Below, piece after piece: positions 14,623 through 23,077 of a stretch of 64,000 nucleotides of DNA. The stretch covers positions 1 through 64,000 of the forward strand of contig NZ_JBLWVH010000004.1 of assembly GCF_048268525.1 (NCBI RefSeq), given 5' to 3'. The DNA is from Maricaulis sp048268525 (GTDB lineage Bacteria > Pseudomonadota > Alphaproteobacteria > Caulobacterales > Maricaulaceae). Under the pieces are notes generated by a model that made no database searches, had not been told where the DNA came from, and worked only from the letters and a program-made list of their open reading frames with translations. Made by a program: the position numbers and the translations under genes. Numbering within the stretch: position 1 is the first letter of the stretch; every line of letters begins with the position of its first letter.

Positions 14623-15618
14623 TCAGGCTGCCAGCTTCAAGATCATCGGGGAAACGAGCTGGAACAGCGGCATGGGCATGCGTTTCAGCACGGAGGACGC
14701 GAGCTTGACGGCTGCTGATTCACGTTCCACCCCACCGCCTTCTCCACCGAGGGTGATATAGGGCAGATCGACGCTGACCCCGCCCCACTTTTCCTTGTAC
14801 TGGACCAGGTTCGGCTGGCTTTTCGGTGAGGTGCCGAAGTCCACCTTGCGGCATCCGCGGGCAAACGCCGCCTCGATCGCGTCCCACATGACCAGCTGAT
14901 TGACGCCATCCTGCCAGATATCCCGCCGGTCCAGCGACGCGCCGTATCCATAAATGGTCGTTTCGCCATCATCTAAGAAGATGATCGAAGCAACAGCTTC
15001 GCCATCGGCATTGATTGCGGTGTGCATGTGGAAGTCCGCCCCCATCTGGCGGGCCATCTCGGGGAAGAACGACTTGGGAAATGTCGGCGAACCCTGCCGC
15101 CGCCTGGTCTCCGCCTGCATCGACGTGAAGGCATCAAGGCAGGCCGGCGAGGCCTCACGGGACAACGCATAGTTCGACTTCTGGGCCTTCTTGATCTTGC
15201 GCTGGATGCTCGACTTGTTGAAGCCCTTGAACACCGTGTCGACATCGGCCGCGGCGCTCATGTCGAGAACCGTCATCACACGTCCGTCCACACGGGCACC
15301 ATCATGGCCGTCGCCGGCTCCGTGGACCTGAACCGGCAGCACGCCGGCGGGCCAATCCGAAGGCGTTCCGAGCGGCTCGACATGATGGGAAAGGGGCAGG
15401 GCAATCCGCGCTTTTTTCAGACTCGTACCCATTTTCGACACCACCGGCAGGAAAAAGGTGACCTGCCCGTCCGGTCCGCGACCGATGACGGCACCGACCG
15501 GCCAGCCGAACACGCTTTCCAGAAAGTCGTGCCAGGGCTTCAGATGGTAAACCCGCGCACCTGGCATTGCAGCCACGGCCTGGTAAGTGGCCTCATCGAT
15601 CTGCTTGACGTAGTCCAT
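14623..15618 (-). CDS. FemAB-like GNAT-fold acyltransferase
   Basis: A 331-residue cytoplasmic protein with the two-lobed GNAT layout of the FemAB-related family linked to polysaccharide and PEP-CTERM clusters. Typical pieces are YHLKPWHDFLESVFGW (about 24-39), the KGFNKSSIQRKIKKAQKSN segment near 140-158, ETRRRQGSPTFPKSFF (about 180-195), then IYGYGASL and YKEKWGGV. In characterised relatives these enzymes transfer aminoacyl groups from aminoacyl-tRNA. In polysaccharide clusters the substrate is not settled, and this protein may attach an amino acid or acyl group to a sugar amine. It is 38 bases downstream of the sulfotransferase and 20 bases before the flippase on the same strand. Confidence 0.75.
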   Translation of the reverse strand: MDYVKQIDEATYQAVAAMPGARVYHLKPWHDFLESVFGWPVGAVIGRGPDGQVTFFLPVVSKMGTSLKKARIALPLSHHVEPLGTPSDWPAGVLPVQVHGAGDGHDGARVDGRVMTVLDMSAAADVDTVFKGFNKSSIQRKIKKAQKSNYALSREASPACLDAFTSMQAETRRRQGSPTFPKSFFPEMARQMGADFHMHTAINADGEAVASIIFLDDGETTIYGYGASLDRRDIWQDGVNQLVMWDAIEAAFARGCRKVDFGTSPKSQPNLVQYKEKWGGVSVDLPYITLGGEGGGVERESAAVKLASSVLKRMPMPLFQLVSPMILKLAA

Positions 15619-15656
15619 GCCTGTCCCCCGCCCGGTCGCCCCGGGCCCTGCCCGTA

Positions 15657-16508
15657 TCAGCCGGGCTTTTTCATGATTTCCGGAATTGGAATACTGGTTC
15701 TCTCAACCGAAACCCCGGTGTCTCTTGTGTAGGCGTCCGCAAGCCCTTGCAGCATCGTCCGTGGATCTGCAATGAAATCCTCGTAGCGGACGTCAAAGGC
15801 CGTGCGGCCAGCGGCTGCCAGATCGGTGTCGATCTGCTCTTGCACCGCATCATACTGCCATCGCGTCTGCTCGATCGGCTCCGCCGACACAACAGCATCC
15901 GCTCCGTCAGGACGAACACCAGCCCACTGCTGTTCGCCCCCCACACTGCGGCGCATTTTCAGGATTGACCGTGCGGTCGTCTCCCGGTCGCGGTGCGTCC
16001 TGACCACCCATGCATCGGGCAGGGCCCGGAAAATTGTCGGCAGGCGGATCGCGTTGACCGTGTTCTTGCAAAGATAGGGCACGCCACTCGCCACCGACAT
16101 GTGCCGGATGGCCCGCCCGAACGAGTCGACCCGACGTTCATCGTCGAGGAAATAGCGCATCAGCGGCCCTGCTTCGGAGGCGCCCCACAAACCCGGGACA
16201 TAGCCGAAATCACTTGAGTCGCCGTGAGAGCGCTCCCGGTCCTTGAACCGCCTGCTGATCGCGTGCGCCATGCAGGGCAGGCTGAACAATGCCGCATCGA
16301 CATTGCCGGGATAGGTAAAACGAAAATGCGTCAGCAATCGCTGATACAGGATCGTCGTTCCGGTTCTGGGCGGACCGACAATGAAGATCGGCGGCAGCGC
16401 CGGGGCAGCCCGGGTGGATTTCGCCAGTTGCCGGTCTAGCGCCGTCAGAGGCCAGAGCCTGGGCATCACAACCTGGCAGGTGTCCGAAATAATGCCCAGG
16501 ACGCTCAT
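15657..16508 (-). CDS. PAPS-dependent sulfotransferase
   Basis: A 283-residue sulfotransferase. The 5'-phosphosulfate loop is IFIVGPPRTGTTILYQRLL (about 41-59) and a 3'-phosphate-binding region appears as AWVVRTHRDRETTARSILKM, with Arg and Ser positioned as in other family members. The C-terminal third contains FDVRYEDFIADP, the usual end-of-core motif. There is no signal peptide, so sulfation would take place in the cytoplasm on an activated or lipid-linked sugar. It lies 35 bases after the amidotransferase fusion in the polysaccharide operon. PAPS would come from CysDNC encoded at 6695-9564 and the PAP product would be cleared by CysQ. The acceptor sugar cannot be deduced. Confidence 0.85.
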   Translation of the reverse strand: MSVLGIISDTCQVVMPRLWPLTALDRQLAKSTRAAPALPPIFIVGPPRTGTTILYQRLLTHFRFTYPGNVDAALFSLPCMAHAISRRFKDRERSHGDSSDFGYVPGLWGASEAGPLMRYFLDDERRVDSFGRAIRHMSVASGVPYLCKNTVNAIRLPTIFRALPDAWVVRTHRDRETTARSILKMRRSVGGEQQWAGVRPDGADAVVSAEPIEQTRWQYDAVQEQIDTDLAAAGRTAFDVRYEDFIADPRTMLQGLADAYTRDTGVSVERTSIPIPEIMKKPG

Positions 16509-16543
16509 GGAAGTACGCTTTCGCTCTCGTCCGGCAGAAACAA

Positions 16544-18508
16544 CTAGTAGAGTTTTTCGATCGAGTTGATGGCAAACATGGCCCGGTCGAAATCGAAACC
16601 GATCACATGCGCATACTCCCGGATCGACTCATAACGCGGAGCGTTCTCCACCTCGGCCATCTTCAGCGCCGTTGCGCGATCAAGCTGACCGTCGCGGATC
16701 TGGTTGGAGCGGAAGGTGTCGATCTCCGAGAAGCCGGCGACGGTGTAGTAGATATAGTTGTAGAATGCGGCCGTCCCGTCACCGACGCGCCAGGTGCTTT
16801 CGGTGTCCGATGCCGTCTCCCAGCCATAGCGGTTTTTCAGGGTGTCGTTGATCTCGTCCTCATTCCACTCGATGTAGTCATAGAGCCAGACGAAATCGTG
16901 TTTCTGGAAGTAGGATGACCAGAAGCCCGTACCGGTATCGACCAAGGATGAATTCCAGTAGCCGGGATTCTTGCCCATGTGCCACGCGAAGTAGCCGATA
17001 TAGCGCGCCTTCTTGAGGATCGACATATCGTAGGGACGCCACGACTTGCCTTCCCCATAGCCCTTGCTGTGAACGCCACAAAAGCCGGACTTGAAGTCGG
17101 TTTTTTCGAACCGGTTACCACAAGTGATCACAAGATCGATATTTCTCTCTTTGCGCAACTTGTTGTAATAATAGAAGTACATCTTGTCGCCGGCCATGAA
17201 CAACGGAATGATGCCGAGGTTCGGATCACGCAGCCAAGCGTTTACGTTTTCGCGAATGTAGCGGCGCTTCTGCTGGATATCCGCGGATACAAGCAGATGC
17301 TCGACGCCCATGTCATAGGTCATCCGTGAGGTGTTGCGGCGCGCCAGATCGGTCACCAACGCCCAGTCATAGGTATAGGCGACCGTGTTGAGACCAAGCT
17401 CATTCACCGCGTAGTGCAATCCGAAACAACTATCCCGGCCACCCGACACTCCCATCAGGAGTTCCGGCGTCCCGTCCTTGCGGCGATAAGGCTCGACAGC
17501 CTCATGCAGGGCGTCCAGCCCCTTGACCTTGAACGGCACATGATCACGGCAGGTGCTGCACACGCCGTTCTCGTCAAATGTGATGCCCGGCAGGGTCTCG
17601 GGTAGGATACACTTGGTGCAGCGACGCAGATTGCGGCGGCGATCGGCCGCTTCCTCATGCTGGTCGATGATCTTGGCGCTTGCGCGCTGGGCCGACGTCG
17701 AAACCTGGACGACCGGCTCGGATGCCTTGAGATCAAAGATGACCGGCGCGGACTCGGCATCAACGAAGCAAGCTTCGAACGGCTTGAAGCGCTTCAGCGG
17801 GACGCCCTCAAACGCCTTGCGGACGTAGGCATTCTTCTCGCGCAGCTCTTCAAGGAAACGGCTTTCCGATGCGCAGATGAAGATGCCGTCGCCACCGTCA
17901 AACGCGTAGAGTGAACCGAAATTCGTTCCGCACAACAATCCCTGGGCATCGTCGCGCAGCATCACGGTCGTCGCCTGGCCCTCGAGCTCCGCATAGACCG
18001 AGCGATAGGCATCAAAGACGTCGCTGCCCTTTTCGCGCGCCGCGTCGAACAGGTAGGGGATCAATGTCGAGTCGAGCTGCGACTTGGGTCGATCAAGCTC
18101 CGGGTGCTTGGCCCAGACAGCCTCGTCATTGACGATGATACCATTGTGCACCGCAACCGAATTGGGGCCGACGGTCGGCAGATTGTTGGAGTTGATACCC
18201 TGATTGCCATTGGTCACCAGCCGGGCATGGCCGATCACGGAGACCGGGCCGTCTATGGTGCCGTCAGGTCGCGACTTCGTAGCCGAGGCGCGACCGTAAA
18301 AGTCGTTGAATTCCTTGAATTTTATCAGCTTGTTGGCATTCATCGCCTTTTTGTAGACGAACACTGCGTCGTCGGCATGGAATGCGAGCCCGGACGCTTC
18401 CTTGCCGCGTGACGACGACAAGCGGAACAAATCATCGACCACCCCGCGAAGCTCGGCCGACGTGATTGACCGGTCTCCCCAGATGGAAACCCCAAAAATA
18501 CCGCACAT
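16544..18508 (-). CDS. Fused class II glutamine amidotransferase and WbpG/PseA-type N-acetyl-sugar amidotransferase
   Basis: A 654-residue single-chain enzyme. The start is decided by catalysis: MCGIFGV puts Cys2 at the mature N-terminus, as in GlmS and PurF, so a longer frame to 18550 is not used. The glutaminase domain (about 2-240) has GHARLVTNG and VAVHNGII, the usual Ntn-amidotransferase loops. A linker leads to a zinc-type CTKC (297-300) and CSTC (317-320) pair and the PP-loop GVSGGRDS (353-360), both marks of WbpG/PseA N-acetyl-sugar amidotransferases. WbpG makes acetamidino sugars and normally uses separate HisH/HisF-like proteins for ammonia. Here the glutaminase is built in. Product and acceptor are inferred, with UDP-GlcNAc(3NAc)A-type sugars the best guess. 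It heads the minus polysaccharide operon. Confidence 0.85.
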   Translation of the reverse strand: MCGIFGVSIWGDRSITSAELRGVVDDLFRLSSSRGKEASGLAFHADDAVFVYKKAMNANKLIKFKEFNDFYGRASATKSRPDGTIDGPVSVIGHARLVTNGNQGINSNNLPTVGPNSVAVHNGIIVNDEAVWAKHPELDRPKSQLDSTLIPYLFDAAREKGSDVFDAYRSVYAELEGQATTVMLRDDAQGLLCGTNFGSLYAFDGGDGIFICASESRFLEELREKNAYVRKAFEGVPLKRFKPFEACFVDAESAPVIFDLKASEPVVQVSTSAQRASAKIIDQHEEAADRRRNLRRCTKCILPETLPGITFDENGVCSTCRDHVPFKVKGLDALHEAVEPYRRKDGTPELLMGVSGGRDSCFGLHYAVNELGLNTVAYTYDWALVTDLARRNTSRMTYDMGVEHLLVSADIQQKRRYIRENVNAWLRDPNLGIIPLFMAGDKMYFYYYNKLRKERNIDLVITCGNRFEKTDFKSGFCGVHSKGYGEGKSWRPYDMSILKKARYIGYFAWHMGKNPGYWNSSLVDTGTGFWSSYFQKHDFVWLYDYIEWNEDEINDTLKNRYGWETASDTESTWRVGDGTAAFYNYIYYTVAGFSEIDTFRSNQIRDGQLDRATALKMAEVENAPRYESIREYAHVIGFDFDRAMFAINSIEKLY

Positions 18509-18708
18509 AGTGGACGTCCCTGACAGAAAGCTAGATTGGACTCGCCACAACCCCGACGATCAGGCTTCAGCACCTTGAAATCATGATTGGTGGCACGAGC
18601 TTGAGTCGTCTTAATGAAACCCAATGAGGCTGTCGAGAGCGCCACGAAGATAATTGTGCCCGATCCGTGCGTGCGTCCGCCCCGCACCCCGGCGGGGTCG
18701 CCACCGCA

Positions 18709-19338
18709 TCATTGACCGCGAAGGCGTGCAAGCCAGGCTTCCCGCCACCGCCGTGGCAAGGTGAGGCTGGCCCAGGCGATCAGCTCATGCTGCGACCGGA
18801 CCAGGGTCCGGACCGGATTTGCGGGAGGCGCCGAACAATAGGTTTGAACTTCCAGGTCCGGCATCGTGCGGCGCACAATCCATGAAATACGCAGCAGATG
18901 AAGACAATCGCTGACCAGGACCACTTGTGGCACCGCTCCGCTCCTATCAATCAAATCGGCAAATGCACCGACATTGCTCACGCTGTCGAATGAGCCGCCC
19001 CCGACAACAACCCGATCGGCCGGCACGCCGCGATCCACCGCCAGTTCCGCCATCCAGGCGGCGCCGTGATACCCGGCCCTTGGCCGAAAGCCGCCGACCA
19101 TTGCCAGGCCTTCGACGCGCCCCTCCAGCAACAGCAGCGCCGCAGCATCGACACGGCGACCGGTCGCAGCGCCGGCATCACCATAGAAGGCGACCGCAAC
19201 GTCACCGCTGGCGGCGTCATTGTGCATCGCCCGGGCGGACAGCAAAAGTATCGCCGTTACAACCAGATGCAGGGAAAATGCCGCTGCGACAATGCCCAGC
19301 GATATCCGTTTGAAGTTGCCAAATTTTGCTGGCTGCAT
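18709..19338 (-). CDS. DUF218 (YdcF/SanA-like) membrane-anchored protein
   Basis: A protein of about 209 residues with one N-terminal membrane segment (ISLGIVAAAFSLHLVVTAILLLSA) and a DUF218 domain. The domain pattern is present: VAFYGDAGAATGRRVDAAALLLLEG, then MVGGFRPRAGYHGAAWM, DRGVPADRVVVGGGSFDSVSN and VVLVSDCLHLLR, the last being the Asp/His strand-turn of the family. The TxxN motif reads SVSN here. YdcF/SanA-like proteins act in envelope functions, including cyclic-enterobacterial-common-antigen control in enterobacteria. No such role can be claimed here. ATG 19338 is preferred over TTG 19395 because GGGGTGGGGACGG precedes it. It is divergent from the GT-C gene. Confidence 0.78.
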   Translation of the reverse strand: MQPAKFGNFKRISLGIVAAAFSLHLVVTAILLLSARAMHNDAASGDVAVAFYGDAGAATGRRVDAAALLLLEGRVEGLAMVGGFRPRAGYHGAAWMAELAVDRGVPADRVVVGGGSFDSVSNVGAFADLIDRSGAVPQVVLVSDCLHLLRISWIVRRTMPDLEVQTYCSAPPANPVRTLVRSQHELIAWASLTLPRRWREAWLARLRGQ

Positions 19339-19403
19339 CCGTCCCCACCCCCAGTAGAGAACCGCGTTGGTAGTCCAATTTTCGTTTTTTTTCAAAGCAA
19401 TGG

Positions 19404-21053
19404 ATGCTCGATGCAGCGGCCTTGGCAGCCATGAAGTGTTGGTCTATGAACACGCCGACATGGGAACGGCTGGGGGCAGATCCATTGGAATCGAGCAATT
19501 ACGAGTTCGCAGCTGTCCAGCTGATTGCCCACAGTGTGGTGCTACTCGGTTTCTTCGTGCTCTCTTCGTCCGCGGCTTTTTCCGCCATATCCTGGCTGGG
19601 CGGACGTCAAATCCCCCCCTTCCTGGCTTGGAGTTTGAGCCTGGTAATCGGACCGGTGCTGATGTGCTGGACCCTGGTGCACGCACTCTACTTCGCTCCC
19701 GGAATGGACCCGCGCGTATATCTTGGACTGTTGCTCGCCGTATTCGGTTTGCCGGGTCTCGCGCTGATCTGGCCGTTTGCCAAGACGCCGCTTGCCGGAT
19801 TGATCAACCTGTATCGGGACCTGTCGTCCACGCCACTGCGCCTGACGCTCTGCGTCGGCCTTGCCATCGGCGTGGCAACAACCCTCGGCCATCTCATCCT
19901 GCATCAGCTGTTCATTCCACTGTGGTCGAATGACCCGCTCGAATACGCCCATGTCAGCCGCGTCATGGCCGATCTGGCCAGCGTCCGGGACTATCCCTTC
20001 ACCGAGCCGTCCCTGACCGGCGGATTGCAGGCAGCCTGGACCCATCCACTGGGTTATCCGGGCTTCCTGATCCTCGGCTATTTTGTTCAGGGTTCGACTG
20101 ACCTGGCCGGCTGCATCCGCATGGTCACACCGTGGCTGCTGTTCGCGAACGCCTGCATTCTCGGAGCGATCGCCGGCTACCGCCGCCCGGCAGCAGGCTT
20201 CGCCGCCGCGCTCCTGCTGGTAACCACCCCCTATGTCTTCCACCTCGCCGCCCAGTCCCATATCGACGTCCTGAGACTCGCTGCCCTGTCGGCCTGTTTC
20301 ACGTCAATCTGGCTGCTGGCGCGCATGCCGGGCATCGGCATGGCCGTGATTGCGGGTTTTGCGACCGCGACCGTACACTTCACCCACTCGATCGGCCTGA
20401 TTACGCTGCCCTTGGTGATCCCGCTTTACTTGCTGATTTCGCAAGCAACCTGGCAGGAGACCTGGCGGAATATCGTGATTGTGGCCACGCTCTCGATCGC
20501 TGCAGTCGCACTTCGCATCGGCATCAATATCGCCGAGTTCGGCAGCATCCTGAAGGATGGGCCAACCGTGTGGAGCTACGAGCACCTGCGGGTGGAGGAG
20601 CACCGTGAAGTCGTGCGTCTCCTCTACACGACCTATGACAAGATTTTCCGAGGCGTTTTCGCAGGATGGACACAACAGGCACTGTTCGGCTGGTCCTACT
20701 GGGTCGGCACGATCGGCCTGATCTGGGCGACCTGGCGCTTCCGCTCGCATTTGCGGACCCCGATGACATTGCTCAATGACCGCTTCTGGCGGCATCCGGA
20801 CCCGATTTTCGCCGCCGTCATTCTGTGTGGCGGATATTTCGCCTTTGTCTGCCTGACCATCGCCGCCGGTTCAGATCTGGTGATCAAGAACCCGCGCTAT
20901 CTCCTGACCATCCATCCATTCGTCATTGTCATCACAGCGCGCCTGCTCACCATGCCGCTGGAGGCCGCGAAGGGCTTCGCCTTTGCAACCGGCCCGTCCA
21001 AGGCCAGCCCGCAAGACGATGAGCGCGCTGATGCAGCCGGGAGCGTCTCCTGA
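19404..21053 (+). CDS. GT-C-like polytopic membrane protein, probable lipid-linked sugar transferase
   Basis: A 549-residue protein with about 11-13 hydrophobic segments and no large soluble domain. The first periplasmic loop contains HQLFIPLWSNDPLEYAHVSRV (about 171-191), with the acidic DPLEY pair that suits the catalytic Asp/Glu loop of GT-C enzymes using polyprenyl-phosphate sugars. Later, YLLTIHPFVIVITARLLTM is the last membrane helix and a short hydrophilic tail ends the chain. GT-C family proteins usually continue with a periplasmic C-terminal domain, which is missing here. The gene at 21053 begins with a TM helix and then such a domain, and the two genes overlap by 1 base (TGATG). A third gene in line encodes a DPM1-like GT2. 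Start 19404 is the longest ATG. M10 and M15 are also possible. Confidence 0.7.
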   Translation: MLDAAALAAMKCWSMNTPTWERLGADPLESSNYEFAAVQLIAHSVVLLGFFVLSSSAAFSAISWLGGRQIPPFLAWSLSLVIGPVLMCWTLVHALYFAPGMDPRVYLGLLLAVFGLPGLALIWPFAKTPLAGLINLYRDLSSTPLRLTLCVGLAIGVATTLGHLILHQLFIPLWSNDPLEYAHVSRVMADLASVRDYPFTEPSLTGGLQAAWTHPLGYPGFLILGYFVQGSTDLAGCIRMVTPWLLFANACILGAIAGYRRPAAGFAAALLLVTTPYVFHLAAQSHIDVLRLAALSACFTSIWLLARMPGIGMAVIAGFATATVHFTHSIGLITLPLVIPLYLLISQATWQETWRNIVIVATLSIAAVALRIGINIAEFGSILKDGPTVWSYEHLRVEEHREVVRLLYTTYDKIFRGVFAGWTQQALFGWSYWVGTIGLIWATWRFRSHLRTPMTLLNDRFWRHPDPIFAAVILCGGYFAFVCLTIAAGSDLVIKNPRYLLTIHPFVIVITARLLTMPLEAAKGFAFATGPSKASPQDDERADAAGSVS

Positions 21054-23038
21054 TGTCCGACCCGACCCAAAACCCCGGACCTTCGAGCTCCGACAAATCC
21101 ACTGCAGACGTGAATGAGCGCATCATTCGGGTACCGGCTGATACTGCCAGCCCGAAGGCCGATCCCAACCGGCCAGAGGAGTCTGCCGACAAGGCGTCAC
21201 TCAATGCACGGGCCGCCGACGCAATTGATGATTTTGTCGGCCAGGCGAGCGCGATCCAGTCTCGTGTCCGGTTCAACGCAACCTACTGGGTCTGCCTGTT
21301 GGTACTCATCGCCCTTTCCGCGTCCGGCTGGTTCAATGCGGCGGTGGTGACCGGGTCTGATTTCCGTTCATTCCGGGTGACCGGATCGACCTTGCTTGAC
21401 CCTGAACCACAAAAAATGATGGCTCGGAACACGCAGATGATCCAGCTCATCGAAGCGATTTCGCGCGAGCAGGAAGAAGGTGAGTACACACTCGCTTTCC
21501 GGCAGGCCGAGCTGAGCTTCTACGGCGACCTGCCCTTTATCTATTCGATCAGTGAATCGATCGCCGAGATTTACGAGATAGATACGCCCGCCGCCTTGTT
21601 CGAGGAGTTGCAACAGCGCAACATCCGCTATTTCGCCCTGCCCAGCTATGCACGGGCGGAGCTGGAAAACTCGCAGTTCGAACCCCTTCTCGGCAATCCG
21701 GACTATGTCCAGTTGCTCTATGAGCTGGATGATTACCGCCTGTTCGAGCTTCGTGACGCTCCGGAGAATTTCGAGCGCGTCACCCTGATCCGAGAAGATT
21801 TCGAGCGTGACCCCGTGCTGCTGGCGAACTGGGCACTCAGCATGCGTCCGATCGGACTGTTGGCGACTCTCCAGGCGATCCTGTCAGGAGAACAGGCCGT
21901 TTTCACAACCAATGAGGACTCCGGATTTGTCGAAACCCGGCGCGAACGCAGCTACCGCGCCAGGCCGGGGATTGTCGACGTCCTCCAGCGTGGCGAACTG
22001 GCTCCCGGCGTGTCCCCGTTTGCTGTCCAGCAGAGCGATTTCGATGCCAGCCGCGGCACGTTGCAACTGGTCGCCGAAATTGAAGGCGACGGCTATTTCG
22101 AAGCCGTGATGACGGCCTATGACAGGTCTGGCAGCGAGATCAGCCTCGAGCCGCAAGTCCTGTGGAATGGCGTGCTGTTCCCGGGCGAACGGCGGACCAT
22201 CCATGCGCAGTTCACCGACCTCAGCCAGCGGGTCCTTCCGTCCGCCCTTGGCGACCAGGACCGCCTCTACCGCATTTTCTTCCAGATTCGCGACGGCGGA
22301 TATCTCCGGCTTTACAACTGGGAGATCAATCATTTCCCGGAAGTGGCACCGACCTCCAGCCAGTTCACCGATGCCTATCTCGCCCCGCTCAACAATGGCT
22401 GGAGTCAGGCCGGTGACGATCTGACAGGTCGCGAGCTGTACTTCACCACAGTGGCTGACGATCCGGATCCCTCCGACAATTTCACGCCGGTACGCTTCCG
22501 CCGCTATGACTCCCGACCGATTTCAGTGCTGAGCCCCGCCTTTTCGGCCCCGATGGAACTCTACAGCACGGATTTTCTTGAAACATCGACGCGATTGTCG
22601 TCGGCGATCCGCCCGGCCGTTCACGCTCGCACCCGCCTTGCCGGGACTGGCGTTGTGGATGTCACCGCGGTTGTTCGCTGTTCAACCCTGCTGAGAAACC
22701 AGGTCGAGGCCAGGGCGGCGACGGGCGATGCAACGCGCGGTGACGGAGATGGCTCCCTGCGCATTCCTCTGGGCACGATCCTGCTCGACGAAGCGGACAG
22801 GAACACCGCTTTCACATTCGACGTGCCGTGCCTTCCCCAGCTCATCAACTTCGAATATACGGCTGTCCGAAACACACTTCTGGTTAGACGAGACAACACT
22901 TTGTCGGACATTCAGGTCCTCGATCTCGACGCATCATTGCGGCTGCTGGACATCAGCGGGCGTGTCGCCGAGGCCCCCTTCACGATCACGACGCAACAAA
23001 TCAACGAATATCGTGAGCGGGTTTCGCCCGTTCACTGA
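21053..23038 (+). CDS. Membrane-anchored periplasmic protein, possible C-terminal half of a split GT-C enzyme
   Basis: A 661-residue protein with a polar N-terminal tail to about residue 75, one membrane helix (YWVCLLVLIALSASGWF), and a large outside domain. Residues about 105-240 carry the pattern LPFIYSISESIAEIYEID, then NIRYFALPSYARAE and a closing LYELDDYRLFEL. This resembles the periplasmic C-terminal domain of GT-C transferases (a sugar-residue-binding end such as LGITHVLV...YRL). The remaining 400 residues are beta-rich with no recognised family: GTLQLVAEIEGDGYFEAVMT and DRLYRIFFQIRDGGYLRLYN are typical strands. Together with its coupled upstream partner it would form a complete transferase. 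This reading is inference from layout and weak motif similarity. Confidence 0.6.
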   Translation: MSDPTQNPGPSSSDKSTADVNERIIRVPADTASPKADPNRPEESADKASLNARAADAIDDFVGQASAIQSRVRFNATYWVCLLVLIALSASGWFNAAVVTGSDFRSFRVTGSTLLDPEPQKMMARNTQMIQLIEAISREQEEGEYTLAFRQAELSFYGDLPFIYSISESIAEIYEIDTPAALFEELQQRNIRYFALPSYARAELENSQFEPLLGNPDYVQLLYELDDYRLFELRDAPENFERVTLIREDFERDPVLLANWALSMRPIGLLATLQAILSGEQAVFTTNEDSGFVETRRERSYRARPGIVDVLQRGELAPGVSPFAVQQSDFDASRGTLQLVAEIEGDGYFEAVMTAYDRSGSEISLEPQVLWNGVLFPGERRTIHAQFTDLSQRVLPSALGDQDRLYRIFFQIRDGGYLRLYNWEINHFPEVAPTSSQFTDAYLAPLNNGWSQAGDDLTGRELYFTTVADDPDPSDNFTPVRFRRYDSRPISVLSPAFSAPMELYSTDFLETSTRLSSAIRPAVHARTRLAGTGVVDVTAVVRCSTLLRNQVEARAATGDATRGDGDGSLRIPLGTILLDEADRNTAFTFDVPCLPQLINFEYTAVRNTLLVRRDNTLSDIQVLDLDASLRLLDISGRVAEAPFTITTQQINEYRERVSPVH

Positions 23039-23077
23039 ATCCACCCCTAATTTCCGCCCGAGAGCAGATCGAGTTTC

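Noticed and set aside
18680..18697. CCCCGC/GCGGGG hairpin downstream of the DUF218 gene as a terminator
   Set aside because: It is only 6 bp with no T tract on either strand, and similar hairpins are common in this composition.
19404..21053. The 549-residue membrane protein as a Wzy polymerase
   Set aside because: The first loop with DPLEY and the linked DPM1-like GT2 and periplasmic partner fit GT-C better than Wzy, which has a large central periplasmic loop and no such neighbours.
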